From CF-161 sp035638495 (lineage in GTDB: Bacteria > Chloroflexota > Dormibacteria > Dormibacterales > Dormibacteraceae), in the NCBI GenBank assembly GCA_035638495.1, contig DASQZW010000251.1:1-64000 (forward strand): 64,000 nucleotides of DNA. The letters run 5' to 3'. Each line of letters begins with the position of its first letter. Within the stretch, counting starts at the first letter, position 1. The notes below the pieces were generated by a model. The model saw only the letters and a program-made list of their open reading frames with translations, was not told the origin of the DNA and did no database searches. This document shows positions 32,038 through 41,551 of this stretch, in pieces. The position numbers were made by a program, and so were the translations under genes.

Positions 32038-33498
32038 TCAGGCTGCCGCGGCGGAGCGGCTCCGCTGGCCGGCCAGCGCGGCGAGCGCCCAGTACACGAC
32101 GGCCGTCACCGCGAAGCCGACGACGAACGTGATGTCGCCGAAGGCCGGATTCGCCCTGGGTACCGGGCCGGTGATGATCGCGTTGTTCCAGAAGGGGAAC
32201 GACGCCACGATGCCGGCGACCATGGCCACCAGGCCCCTCCACGGCAGGTGGTGCGTGTCGAAGAACTCGCGCTCCTCGTAGCTGCCGCCGCGGATCCAGT
32301 AGTCGACGAGCACCACTGCCAGGAACGGCGCGATCCAGTAGCTGATCAGCAGCAGGAAGTTCTCGTAGCCGCTGCCCGGGCCGACCCGGCTCTCGAGCAC
32401 GACGCCGACGATGTAGCCGACGACGCCGGCGCCGAGCGCGACCGCCGCCCGCCGGATGCGGAGCGGGAGCCGAACGCCGAGCGTGAGGAACGAGATCGCG
32501 CCGCTGTAGACGTTGATGACGTTGGCCGTCACCGCGCCCAGCGCCACGCCCAGCAGGACCAGGCCGGCGAGAACGCCGGGCAGCGGCTTGATCAGCTGGT
32601 CCGTCGGGTTGCTCAGGCCGGCGGTCGAGGGGATGGTCACGACCGCGGCGCCCATCACCTCCAGGATCGCGCAGGAGACGAACACGCCGAGCCCGGCCCA
32701 CAGGCCGGTCAGCAGGCGGTTCGTATTCGACGGCAGGTACCGCGTGTAGTCGGACGCGTACGGATTCCATCCCACCGCGTAGCCGAACGCGGCGGTGAAC
32801 GTGAGCGTGAACGCGCCGGTCTCGCCCAGCGGTCCCTGCACCTTGCCGTTGATGCCCTGGGCGAAGTGCGCCTGACCGAAGATCAGGATGGCCGCTACCC
32901 CGAAGACGATGGCGAGGTAGGGGAAGGCGTACTTCTCGAACTCGTGCACGAGGTTGTGGCCCGCGAACGCGATCACCACCTGCGCCGCCACGATGATCAG
33001 GAACGCCAGCCAGAACGGCAGGGTGAACCAGTGCAGCAGCGGCCCGAACAGGCTGATCAGTGCGAACGCGCCGGCGACGCTGTTGACGATGAACCAGCCC
33101 ACCGTCGCGGTGAACGTGTTCAGCCCCGCCGGGAGCAGGTTGCCGAGGTAGCCGAAGGCGCCGCGTGACTGGACCATCTGGGGCACGCCGAACTTCGGGC
33201 CCCAGCTGGAGAGGATCGCGTGCGTCAGCGACCCCAGCGCGGTGCCCAGGACCAGGGCCAGGGCGGCATCCCAGAAGCCCATGCCGAAGAACGCCACGGG
33301 AAGGAAGCCGACGAAGATCGTCGCGAACTCCATGTTCGCCGACATCCACGTCCAGAACAGTTTGATCGGACTGCCGTGGCGCTCGTGTTCGGGGATGTAC
33401 TCGATCCCGCCCGGCTCGACCGCGACGACGCGGTCGCCGTACTCGCCCTCGCGGACGGGGACGTCTGTGGCATTGATCGCGGAGTCGCTCGTTGCCAT
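32038..33498 (-). CDS. codB: Purine-cytosine/NCS1 family permease, probable cytosine permease
   Basis: 486 residues with about 12 membrane segments. The start MATSDSAINATDVPV is followed by a soluble stretch and WTWMSANMEFATIFVGFLPV, the first-helix signature of NCS1 transporters. GWNPYASDYTRYLP carries the family's conserved D-Y-x-R-Y-x-P motif. It probably imports cytosine or a related base by H+ or Na+ symport, as the divergent neighbour is a cytosine deaminase. The Shine-Dalgarno AGGAGGT lies in the loop of a hairpin whose stem contains the start codon. The longer frame to 34524 mirrors the codA gene and is rejected. Substrate is inferred from the neighbour. Confidence 0.9.
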   Translation of the reverse strand: MATSDSAINATDVPVREGEYGDRVVAVEPGGIEYIPEHERHGSPIKLFWTWMSANMEFATIFVGFLPVAFFGMGFWDAALALVLGTALGSLTHAILSSWGPKFGVPQMVQSRGAFGYLGNLLPAGLNTFTATVGWFIVNSVAGAFALISLFGPLLHWFTLPFWLAFLIIVAAQVVIAFAGHNLVHEFEKYAFPYLAIVFGVAAILIFGQAHFAQGINGKVQGPLGETGAFTLTFTAAFGYAVGWNPYASDYTRYLPSNTNRLLTGLWAGLGVFVSCAILEVMGAAVVTIPSTAGLSNPTDQLIKPLPGVLAGLVLLGVALGAVTANVINVYSGAISFLTLGVRLPLRIRRAAVALGAGVVGYIVGVVLESRVGPGSGYENFLLLISYWIAPFLAVVLVDYWIRGGSYEEREFFDTHHLPWRGLVAMVAGIVASFPFWNNAIITGPVPRANPAFGDITFVVGFAVTAVVYWALAALAGQRSRSAAAA

Positions 33499-33518
33499 TA
33501 CACCTCCTCTTGTAATGG
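33495..33518 (-). promoter_or_regulatory. Hairpin with the permease Shine-Dalgarno in its loop and the start codon in its stem
   Basis: On the minus strand CCATTAC pairs with GTAATGG (7 bp, perfect), enclosing the 10-base loop AAGAGGAGGT. The stem contains the ATG of the permease (33498) and the loop holds its ribosome-binding site. Sequence complementarity is seen directly; a regulatory role, such as controlled access to the start codon, is inferred. Confidence 0.55.
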
Positions 33519-33532
33519 TCATTCTAACCAGA

Positions 33533-33782
33533 ACCCTCCGGACCCCGGGGGCCTCCTCGCCCGCTAGGGGGAGGGATCTCTGTCTTAGCGACCCCCCCTC
33601 CGGGCCCTGGGGGGCCCTCCTCCCCCGCTGGGGGGGAGGGAGCTCTGTCTTAGCGACCCCCCCTCCGGGCCCTGGGGCCCTCCTCCCCCGCTGGGGGGGA
33701 GGGAGCTCTGTCTCAGCGATCCCCCCTCCGGGCCCTGGGGGCCCTCCTCCCCCGCTGGGGGGGAGGGAGCTCTGTCTCAGCG
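33533..33782. repeat. Four tandem GC-rich palindromic repeats between codB and codA
   Basis: Four head-to-tail units (33533-33590, 33591-33655, 33656-33718 and 33719-33782; 58, 65, 63 and 64 bases). Each consists of two hairpins, roughly CCGGGCCCTGGGGGGCCC and CTCCCCCGCTGGGGGGGAG, then a spacer with GAGCTCTGTCT[TC]AGCG. They fill most of the gap between divergently transcribed permease and deaminase. The first unit is shorter and more diverged. Single arms of the same kind occur inside the repeats at 49720, 50069, 57300 and 59999. Confidence 0.9.
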
Positions 33783-33808
33783 ACTGCGGCGGGTAGAGTG
33801 CAGCGGAC

Positions 33809-35068
33809 ATGCTGGATCTGCTGCTGCGAGATGCACGGGTGCTCGGAGCCGAGGGCCTGCGCGACCTCGGCATACGCGAAGGCCGGCTGGTCGCGCCGGA
33901 GCCGGACGCGCGCGAAGTGCTCCACCTCGATGGTGCGCTCGTCACGCCGCCGCTCGTGGAGCCGCACGTCCACCTCGATGCCGTGCTGACCGTCGGCGAA
34001 CCGCGCCCCAACGTGTCCGGCTCGCTGTTCGAGGGCATCGCGATCTGGGCCGAGCGGGTGAGGAGCCTGACCGTCGACGACGTGAAGGCGCGCGTCGGGC
34101 GCGTGCTGCGCTGGCAGCTCGCGTGCGGGGTCCAGCACGTGCGCAGCCACGTCGACGTGTGCGACCCGGAGCTCCGGGCGCTGCGCGCCCTGGTCGAGCT
34201 GCGCGAGGAGATCGGCGGCCAGATGAACGTGCAGCTGGTGGCGTTCCCGCAGCAGGGCATCCTCTCGTTCGAGGGCGGCGTCGATTTGATGCGGCGCGCG
34301 GTCGAGCTCGGCGCCGACGTGGTCGGCGGCATCCCGCACTTCGAGCTCACCCGCGAGATGGGCGTCGAGTCCGTGAAGCTGGCCTTCGCGCTCGCGGCGG
34401 AGCACGGGCTGCGTGTCGACATCCACTGCGACGAGACGGACGACGACCACTCGCGGTTCGTCGAGGTGATGGCCGCCGAGACGATTCGATTGGGGATGGC
34501 GGGGCGGGTGACCGCCAGCCACACGACCGCGATGCATTCCTACAACAACGCGTACGCGTATCGCGTGATTCGGAACATCGCGCGGGCCGGGATGCACATG
34601 GTCACCAACCCGCTCGACAACTCGGTCCTGCAGGGCCGGTTCGACTCGTTCCCGGTGCGGCGCGGGCACACGCGCGTCAAGGACCTGATGGCAGCGGGGG
34701 TCAACGTCTGCATCGGCCACGACTCCGTGATGGATCCGTGGTACCCGCTCGGGCAGGGCGACCCGCTCCAGGCCGCCTTCGTGCTCGCCCACTACGGACA
34801 CATGTCCGGCGCCGAGGAGCTGAAGCAGCTGGTCGAAATGATCACCGTGAACCCGGCGCAGGCGCTCGGTCTGGAAGGCTACGGGCTGGCGGAGGGAGCG
34901 CCGGCGAGCCTGGTCGTGTTCGATGCGCCGAGCGAGATGGACGCGCTGCGCCTGCTGCCACGGCGCCGGCTGGTCCTGCGCGATGGCCGCGTGGTGGCCC
35001 GGACACGACCGGCCGAGACGACCGTTGTGTGGGACGGGCAGGAGGAGCTCGTCGACTTCCTGCGCTGA
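33809..35068 (+). CDS. codA: Cytosine deaminase
   Basis: 419 residues of the amidohydrolase superfamily. VEPHVHLDAVLTVGEPRPN is the H-x-H metal motif in the CodA context; VRSHVDVCDPELRALRALVE, DIHCDETDDDHSRFVEVMA, TASHTTAMHSYNN and NVCIGHDSVMDPWYP supply the other metal and catalytic residues (His, Glu, His and Asp). The reaction is cytosine to uracil plus ammonia, in pyrimidine salvage; some members also act on creatinine or isoguanine. It is divergent from the permease and begins a run of four plus-strand genes with short gaps (dehydrogenase, esterase, PaiB-like). Confidence 0.93.
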   Translation: MLDLLLRDARVLGAEGLRDLGIREGRLVAPEPDAREVLHLDGALVTPPLVEPHVHLDAVLTVGEPRPNVSGSLFEGIAIWAERVRSLTVDDVKARVGRVLRWQLACGVQHVRSHVDVCDPELRALRALVELREEIGGQMNVQLVAFPQQGILSFEGGVDLMRRAVELGADVVGGIPHFELTREMGVESVKLAFALAAEHGLRVDIHCDETDDDHSRFVEVMAAETIRLGMAGRVTASHTTAMHSYNNAYAYRVIRNIARAGMHMVTNPLDNSVLQGRFDSFPVRRGHTRVKDLMAAGVNVCIGHDSVMDPWYPLGQGDPLQAAFVLAHYGHMSGAEELKQLVEMITVNPAQALGLEGYGLAEGAPASLVVFDAPSEMDALRLLPRRRLVLRDGRVVARTRPAETTVVWDGQEELVDFLR

Positions 35069-35129
35069 ACGTCGAACGCTCGCATCCGATCGAACCTGTT
35101 CAGCGAGCGAGTCCAGTACCTTTTGCGCC

Positions 35130-36173
<1,044 letters not shown>

Positions 36174-36176
36174 CGA

Positions 36177-37193
36177 ATGGGGCCCTGGGACATCGAGTGG
36201 TCGGGCCGGCTCGAGACGAGCTGGATCGACAGCCTGCAGCTGCGAGACAACCCGCTCCACGATCCCTCACGGAGGCCGATCTGGACGTACCTGCCGCCGA
36301 CCTACCACGACCGGGCCGACTGGCGCTACCCGACCATCTACGTCCTGCAGGGCTACACCGCGCAGATCGACATGTGGCGCAACCGGAACCCGTTCCGGCA
36401 CACGTTTCCCGAGATGGTGGACGAGCTGTTCGCCTCCGGCCAGGCGCCGCAGTGCATCGTGGTCTTCGTCGATTGCTGGACCTCGCTCGGGGGGAGCCAG
36501 TTCCTCGACTCGCCGGCCACAGGCCGCTACCACTCGTACCTCTGCGACGACGTCGTGCCCTGGGTCGACGCCCGCTATCGGACGTTGCCGGGGTCCGATC
36601 ACCGCGGCATCATGGGCCACTCCAGCGGCGGCTACGGGGCCATGGTCACGTCGATGCTGCGCCCTGATCTGTTCGGCGGCTTCGCCAGCCTCGCCGGCGA
36701 CGCGCTGTTCGAACACTGCTACCTGCCGACCTTCGCCGGCGCGGCGCGTGCGCTTCGCGACCGGTACCAGGGTTCCTACGAGCGGTTCTGGGCCGACCTG
36801 CGCGGGCGCCCGTTCGGCGAGAAGGACTTCACGCTGCTGGAGCCCTATGCCATGGCCGCCTGCTACTCGGCCGACGAGGACGGCACCGTGCACCTGCCCT
36901 TCGACGTCGAGACCGGCCGGCTGAGGCCGCACGTCTGGGAGCGCTGGCTGGCCTGGGACCCGGTCCGCATGGCCTCCCGCCACGCCCGCGCACTCTCCTC
37001 GATGCGCGCGATCTACCTGGACGCGGGGAACCGCGACGAGAACCATCTCGACCTCGGGGCTGCCGCGCTGTACCGCGAGCTCCAGCGGATCGGGGTGTCC
37101 GGCGTCCGCTTCGAGCTCTTCGACGGCGGCCACACCGGCAACCAGCACCGCTACCCGGTCCCGCTCCGCTTCCTGGCCGAGCGGCTGGACTGA
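36177..37193 (+). CDS. Esterase, alpha/beta hydrolase (enterochelin esterase/S-formylglutathione hydrolase-like)
   Basis: 338 residues, no signal peptide. PTIYVLQGYTAQIDMWRNRN is the strand-oxyanion region; SDHRGIMGHSSGGYGAMVTS holds the nucleophile Ser in G-H-S-S-G-G; the C-terminal FDGGHTGNQHRYPVPLRFLA provides the catalytic His. The cap resembles the esterase D / Fes-like family. The substrate is unknown, plausibly an ester or thioester. It begins 3 bases after the dehydrogenase stop and ends 2 bases before the PaiB-like start, so it is in that operon. Confidence 0.84.
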   Translation: MGPWDIEWSGRLETSWIDSLQLRDNPLHDPSRRPIWTYLPPTYHDRADWRYPTIYVLQGYTAQIDMWRNRNPFRHTFPEMVDELFASGQAPQCIVVFVDCWTSLGGSQFLDSPATGRYHSYLCDDVVPWVDARYRTLPGSDHRGIMGHSSGGYGAMVTSMLRPDLFGGFASLAGDALFEHCYLPTFAGAARALRDRYQGSYERFWADLRGRPFGEKDFTLLEPYAMAACYSADEDGTVHLPFDVETGRLRPHVWERWLAWDPVRMASRHARALSSMRAIYLDAGNRDENHLDLGAAALYRELQRIGVSGVRFELFDGGHTGNQHRYPVPLRFLAERLD

Positions 37194-37195
37194 CC

Positions 37196-37801
37196 GTGTA
37201 CGAGTCGCCCAACTACCCGTCGGACCCGGCGCAGGTCGAGGCGTTCGTCCGGGATCAGCGGCACGGCACGCTCGTCGCCACGCCGCCCGGCGGCTTCCCC
37301 AGCGTGAGCCTCCTGCCCTTCGTCAAGACAGGCGACGTGATCGAGCTGCACTGTGTCCAGGCGGACCCCACGTTCGACGCGCTGCGCCGCAATCCTCGCG
37401 TGACGTTCCTGGTCTCCGACTACCTGACCTGGACGCCGCACGACTTCGTCGACGAGCGCGACGCCGGTCGGGCGACGCTGCACTTCCGGGCCGTCGCGTA
37501 CGAGTGCGAGGCGACCTGGTCGACCGAGCCGGACGACGTGGCCGCCGCGCTCTCGCGCCTGCTGGCCGCGTACGAACCGAATGCGTCGTACGAAGCCCTG
37601 CGGGACGGCGAGTTCTACGGCTTCCGGCTACGGCGGCTGGCGGCGCTGCGACTCGAGGTGCGCGCAACCCGGGCCAAGTTCAAGGTTGGGCCGGCCGTGC
37701 CGGAGGCGCGCAAGCGCGAGGTGGCGCGCCGGATCCGGGCCAGGGGCAGGCCGGAGGACGGCAGGGCCGCCGACGTGATCGAGGCGTCGCTGGACGGTTA
37801 G
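37196..37801 (+). CDS. PaiB-like FMN-binding protein
   Basis: 201 residues starting GTG, MYESPNYPSDPAQVEAFVRD. HGTLVATPPGGFPSVSLLPF is the FMN-binding split-barrel strand pair, and ELHCVQADPTFDALRRNPRV replaces the usual H-[LM]-A-[RK]-x-N-P of the PaiB/Duf of pyridoxamine-oxidase-like repressors. KFKVGPAVPEARKREVARRI is the typical C-terminal K-[FL]-K-x-x-Q-N-x-x-x-x-x-x-x-x-V-x-x-x-L region in altered form. PaiB was described as a negative regulator, though most members are flavin-binding with unknown role. It is last in the codA operon. Confidence 0.78.
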   Translation: MYESPNYPSDPAQVEAFVRDQRHGTLVATPPGGFPSVSLLPFVKTGDVIELHCVQADPTFDALRRNPRVTFLVSDYLTWTPHDFVDERDAGRATLHFRAVAYECEATWSTEPDDVAAALSRLLAAYEPNASYEALRDGEFYGFRLRRLAALRLEVRATRAKFKVGPAVPEARKREVARRIRARGRPEDGRAADVIEASLDG

Positions 37802-37850
37802 CGGTTCCGGGCCGCGGCCGCCAGGAACACGACCGAGCGTGGCAGGGGGA

Positions 37851-38453
37851 CTACCCTCCGGCGGGGACCACCGTCCCGCTCTGCGGGAAGGCCGGCCCGA
37901 GCCGGATGCCGCCGGGCGTCGTGAGGCGGAGCTGGGTGACGACCTGGGCGCTGTGAGCGTCCACGAACACGAGCTGGCTCGAGGTGAACCCGCCGCGGCC
38001 GCCGACGCAGACCTGGTACCCGCCGAGGCCCTGCATGCATGAGGACCGCGTCTGCTGTGTCACGGCGACCCAGGCCAGCAGGTCGTGGCCGAGCGTGGAC
38101 ACCCGGCTGGAGTCGACCAGGGCGAGGACGCTCTCCACGACACGAGTGGTGCCGCTGCCCTGCCGGGCGGCGCCCTCGGCGGCGTTCCGGCTGATCGCGC
38201 AGCCGGCGGCCCCCGAGCTCAACCAGCCGTGGCTGACGACGGCGCCGGCCGCGCCGCAGTAGAGCGGCTCGGCGGGCGCGGAGAGCGTGATGCCGAGCCG
38301 GGAGAGCGTCGCCGCGGAGACGGTTCTCAGCTGGGGCGCCGGCTGCCTGTGTGGCGCGGCGACATGGTCGACCGCGAATCCGAAGCCTCCGGCGAGCAGC
38401 ACGGTCGCCAGCGTGGCGACCGCGAAGGGGAGCCACCGACGCATCTGCGCCAC
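37851..38453 (-). CDS. Exported or membrane-anchored protein of unknown function
   Basis: 200 residues, GTG start (or the ATG three codons later). FAVATLATVLLAGGFGFAV is a signal anchor or signal peptide. The exported part has six Cys in EPLYCGAAGAVV, SGAAGCAISRNAAEG, SSCMQGLGGYQVCVGG and resembles a beta-rich domain; SAQVVTQLRLTTPGG is a strand pair near the end. No family recognised. It follows TetR by 9 bases, so it may be co-transcribed with the TetR-acyl-CoA carboxylase-hydratase genes, though an independent promoter cannot be excluded. Confidence 0.65.
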   Translation of the reverse strand: MAQMRRWLPFAVATLATVLLAGGFGFAVDHVAAPHRQPAPQLRTVSAATLSRLGITLSAPAEPLYCGAAGAVVSHGWLSSGAAGCAISRNAAEGAARQGSGTTRVVESVLALVDSSRVSTLGHDLLAWVAVTQQTRSSCMQGLGGYQVCVGGRGGFTSSQLVFVDAHSAQVVTQLRLTTPGGIRLGPAFPQSGTVVPAGG

Positions 38454-38462
38454 GGCCCCATG

Positions 38463-39104
38463 CTAGCCGGTCTCGGGCGCGACGGGACCCGGCCAGGTTC
38501 CCGCCCGTGTCGCCAGGGCGGCAGGCGACCTGCGCGACCCGCCGACCGCGGTGTCCAGCACGGCCACGCACACGTCGATGACGGTCTCCTTGGCCACGTC
38601 CTCGGCATCCGCCCACTCCAGCGCCATGACCTCGACGAACCGCACCCAGCTTCGGACCGCCAGGCGCATGAGGTGGTCATCGTCCGATGCGCGCATCCCG
38701 GCGAGCAGGGACTCCCAGACCGCCCGCCGCGTGGCTTCCGTGACCTCCGTGACCTCCGGGTCGCATCCGATCCCGCCGCGCACGAAGGCCTGAGTCTTGT
38801 CCCGGTTGGCCCGGACGTGGTCCAGGTAGACGGAGAGGCTGCGGCGCACCTGCTCGGCCGGGGGCAGCGACGGGTCGGGTTGGATCAGCCGGCGCAGCTG
38901 GAGCGCCGCGGCCCGGACGCAGGCGACGTAGAAGTCGCGCTTGCTCGGGAAGTAGTGGTAGAGCAGGCCCTTCGACATGCCCGCCATCTGGGCGATCTCG
39001 CCGATCGAGATCTCGTCGTACGGCTTGGATCCGAAGAGGCGAAGCCCGAGGTCGAGGAGCTGCTCCCGGCGTTCCCCGACCGTGAGCCTGGCTTGCCCTG
39101 CCAC
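38463..39104 (-). CDS. TetR-family transcriptional regulator
   Basis: 213 residues from a GTG: GERREQLLDLGLRLFGSKPY, then SIGEIAQMAGMSKGLLYHYF, the TetR helix-turn-helix with the R/K-G-x-L-Y-x-[HY]-F hallmark, and PSKRDFYVACVRAAALQLRR. The C-terminal part is ligand-binding and helical. It lies 44 bases after the carboxylase stop, in the same direction, so it probably autoregulates the hydratase-carboxylase operon, as PaaR, LiuR- or FadR-type TetR proteins do. The longer open frame up to 39812 is only an antisense reading of the carboxylase and is not used. Confidence 0.9.
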   Translation of the reverse strand: MAGQARLTVGERREQLLDLGLRLFGSKPYDEISIGEIAQMAGMSKGLLYHYFPSKRDFYVACVRAAALQLRRLIQPDPSLPPAEQVRRSLSVYLDHVRANRDKTQAFVRGGIGCDPEVTEVTEATRRAVWESLLAGMRASDDDHLMRLAVRSWVRFVEVMALEWADAEDVAKETVIDVCVAVLDTAVGGSRRSPAALATRAGTWPGPVAPETG

Positions 39105-39148
39105 GCGGGAAGCGTAGCGTCCGGTCCTCGCCCGCTCAACGCGAACCG

Positions 39149-40677
39149 CTACACGGGCGGGACGCCGTGCTTGCGGTCGGGCGGGGCTTGCCTCCGGGTC
39201 GCGTAGGCGTTGAACCGGGCCACCAGCTGGTCGCGCAGCCGGTCCGGGTCGACGACGTCGTCGACCACCAGGTTGGAGGCCAGCTTGTACAGGTCGACAT
39301 CCTGCCGGTACTCCTCCTCGAGATCGTGCCGGATGGTCTCGCGCTCGTTGGGCGCCAGCCCGGCAAGCCGGTTGTAGAACACCGCGTTCACCGCCGGCTC
39401 CGGGCCCATCACCGCGATCTGCGCGGATGGCAGCGCCAGCACGCAGTCGCTGTCGAACGCGGGCCCCGCCATCGCGTACAGGCCCGCTCCATACGCCTTG
39501 CGCACGATGACCGAGACCTTGGGCACCGTCGCCTCGGCCACCGCGGTGATCATCTTGGCGCCGTGCCGGATGATGCCGCGGCGCTCCACCTGCGTTCCGA
39601 TCATGAATCCGGGCACGTCGGCCAGGAACAGCAGCGGGATGTTGAACGCGTCGCAGAGCCAGATGAAGCGTGCAGCCTTGTCGGAGCTGTCGATGAACAG
39701 GACCCCGCCTTTCTGCATCGGCTGGTTGGCAAGGATGCCGACCGCGCGGCCGTCGAGACGCGCGAACCCGGTCAGCAGCTCCCTGGCGAACAGCTTCTTC
39801 ACCTCCAGCCACGAGCCCTCGTCCACCAGCGCCTCGATCACCTTGCGCATGTCGTAGCCGCGCTGGGCCTCGACGGGGACCAGCTCAGCGATGGGCCGGC
39901 CGCCCGGGCGCGGCGGCCTGCCCTGGGCCGCCGCGGGCGCCTCCGTGTGGTTCTGCGGGAAGTACGCGAAGTAGGCACGCGCCGTCTCGATCGCCTCGCG
40001 ATCGTCCGCGACCAGGAAGTCGCCGCAGCCGCTCTCCGAGCAGTGCATGCGCGCCCCGCCGAGCTCTTCCAGGCCGACCCGCTCGCCGACCACCACTTCG
40101 ACCATGCGTGGCGATCCCAGGTACATGGACGCGTTGCCGTCGACCATGATGACCACGTCGCAGAACGCCGGGATGTACGCGCCGCCGGCCGCGGACGGAC
40201 CGAACAGCAGGCAGACCTGGGGCACGCGGCCGGAGAGCTGGACCTGGTTGAAGAAGATGCGCCCGGCGTGGCGGCGTCCGGGGAACATGTCGATCTGGTC
40301 GGTGATCCGGGCGCCGGCCGAGTCGACCAGATAGAAGAGCGGCACGCGGAGCCGGCCGGCCGTCTCCTGGATGCGCACGATCTTCTCGACGGTGCGCGCG
40401 CCCCACGAGCCGGCCTTGACCGTGGGATCGTTTGCCATGACCGCCACCTGGCGACCGCCGATCATGCCCAGTCCGGTGACCACCCCGTCGGCGGGCAGAT
40501 CGTCGGTCAGCGCGTTGGCGAAGAGGCCGTCCTCAACGAGGGAGGCTTCGTCGAGCAGGAGGTCGAGGCGCTCCCGGACGGTCATCTTCCCCTGCTCGCG
40601 CAGCTTGGCAGGTAGCGGACGCCGCCGCGAAGGGCTCGATCGCGCAGCTCCCGGTAGCGCTCCATGCCGTTGCTCAT
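39149..40677 (-). CDS. Acyl-CoA carboxylase beta subunit (carboxyltransferase), with a frameshift near its start
   Basis: About 508 residues once corrected. The ATG at 40677 opens ERYRELRDRALRGGVRYLP, then the frame breaks; one base is missing in CCAAGCTG (about 40605), after which KLREQGKMTVRERLDLLLDE continues in the next frame to 39149. With one A restored the join is exact. The body has PLFYLVDSAGARITDQIDMF, LFGPSAAGGAYIPAFCDVVI, SSDKAARFIWLCDAFNIPLL and VRKAYGAGLYAMAGPAFDSD, the two crotonase-like halves of PccB/MccB. It transfers CO2 from biotin to propionyl-, acetyl- or methylcrotonyl-CoA. It overlaps the hydratase stop (ATGA). An alternative internal start at 40585 gives a 478-residue unbroken form. 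No alpha subunit is in the window. Confidence 0.82.
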
Positions 40678-41471
40678 CTTCCCCTGAACTCCGGCTCGCG
40701 CTTCTCGAAGAACGCCGCGACGCCCTCCTTCGCATCCTCGCTGAGCGTGACCAGCGTGAGCTGAGCCTGCAGGTACTCCAGCGCGGCCCTGAACTCCATG
40801 TCCTGCTGCCGGTAGAAGGAGTCCCGGCCCACGCGCAGGATAGCGGGCGACTTCTTCGCCAGCCGCCCCGCGACATCCTCGACCAGCGCGTCCAGCTCGG
40901 CCAGGGTGGGGGCGACGCGGTTGACGAGCCCCACCTCGTGCAGGCGCCGGGCGCTCCAGCGGTCGCCGAGGAGCGCCATCTCGAGCAGCACCTTGCGGGG
41001 GAGGTTGCGGGCGAGCACGGCCTGGATCATCGCCGGCCAGACGCCGACGTTGATCTCGGGCGTGCCGAAGCTGGCGGACTCGACCGCCAGCAGGAGGTCG
41101 CACGCGCACGCGAGGCCGAACCCGCCCGCGAGGGCGTGGCCGTTGACGCGGCCGACGATCGGCTTTCCCAGGTCCTGCATCTGCAGGAAGAGGTCGACGA
41201 ACCGGTGGCGGTCGTGGTGGCGCTGCAGTTCCGGCACCTCGGCGTCGAACGAGCCGAGGTCGGCGCCGGCGCAGAACGCGCGATCGCCGGCGCCCGTCAG
41301 CACGACCACCCGGACGTCGGGCTCCTCGCGACACCAGCCGAGGGCCGCGCCGAGGTCGCGCAGCATTCCGGACGACAGCGGGTTGCGCTGCTCGGCGCGG
41401 TTCAGGGTGACCGTGGCGACCCGGCCGGACCGATCGAGCAGCACGTTCTCCAGGCGTGGGGCATCGGGCAC
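40674..41471 (-). CDS. Enoyl-CoA hydratase/isomerase family protein
   Basis: 265 residues from a GTG at 41471 (VPDAPRLENVLLDRSGRVAT), the usual crotonase length; the longer frame to 41549 adds nothing family-like. TLNRAEQRNPLSSGMLRDLG, GDRAFCAGADLGSFDAEVPE (first oxyanion-hole segment) and GHALAGGFGLACACDLLLAV (second) are typical; FGTPEINVGVWPAMIQAVLA carries E in the position of a catalytic Glu. It may be an enoyl-CoA or methylglutaconyl-CoA hydratase. Its stop overlaps the carboxylase start (ATGA), giving an operon for acyl-CoA (leucine- or fatty-acid-type) breakdown with TetR downstream. Confidence 0.92.
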   Translation of the reverse strand: MPDAPRLENVLLDRSGRVATVTLNRAEQRNPLSSGMLRDLGAALGWCREEPDVRVVVLTGAGDRAFCAGADLGSFDAEVPELQRHHDRHRFVDLFLQMQDLGKPIVGRVNGHALAGGFGLACACDLLLAVESASFGTPEINVGVWPAMIQAVLARNLPRKVLLEMALLGDRWSARRLHEVGLVNRVAPTLAELDALVEDVAGRLAKKSPAILRVGRDSFYRQQDMEFRAALEYLQAQLTLVTLSEDAKEGVAAFFEKREPEFRGR

Positions 41472-41551
41472 GGGAGTACATCGTAATTCGGCCCCGCGCT
41501 TCACCCGGCAGACGGCCCGCAGACGGGCCGGCTGGCCACAATTGCGCAAGG

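Noticed and set aside
33533..33782. Possible CRISPR array in the codBA gap
   Set aside because: The units are directly adjacent with no unique spacers, are themselves the variable palindromes and there are no cas genes.
38463..39812. Long TetR frame with a 236-residue N-terminal extension
   Set aside because: The extension only overlaps the carboxylase coding sequence in another frame; TetR proteins begin about 10 residues before the helix-turn-helix, as from GTG 39104.
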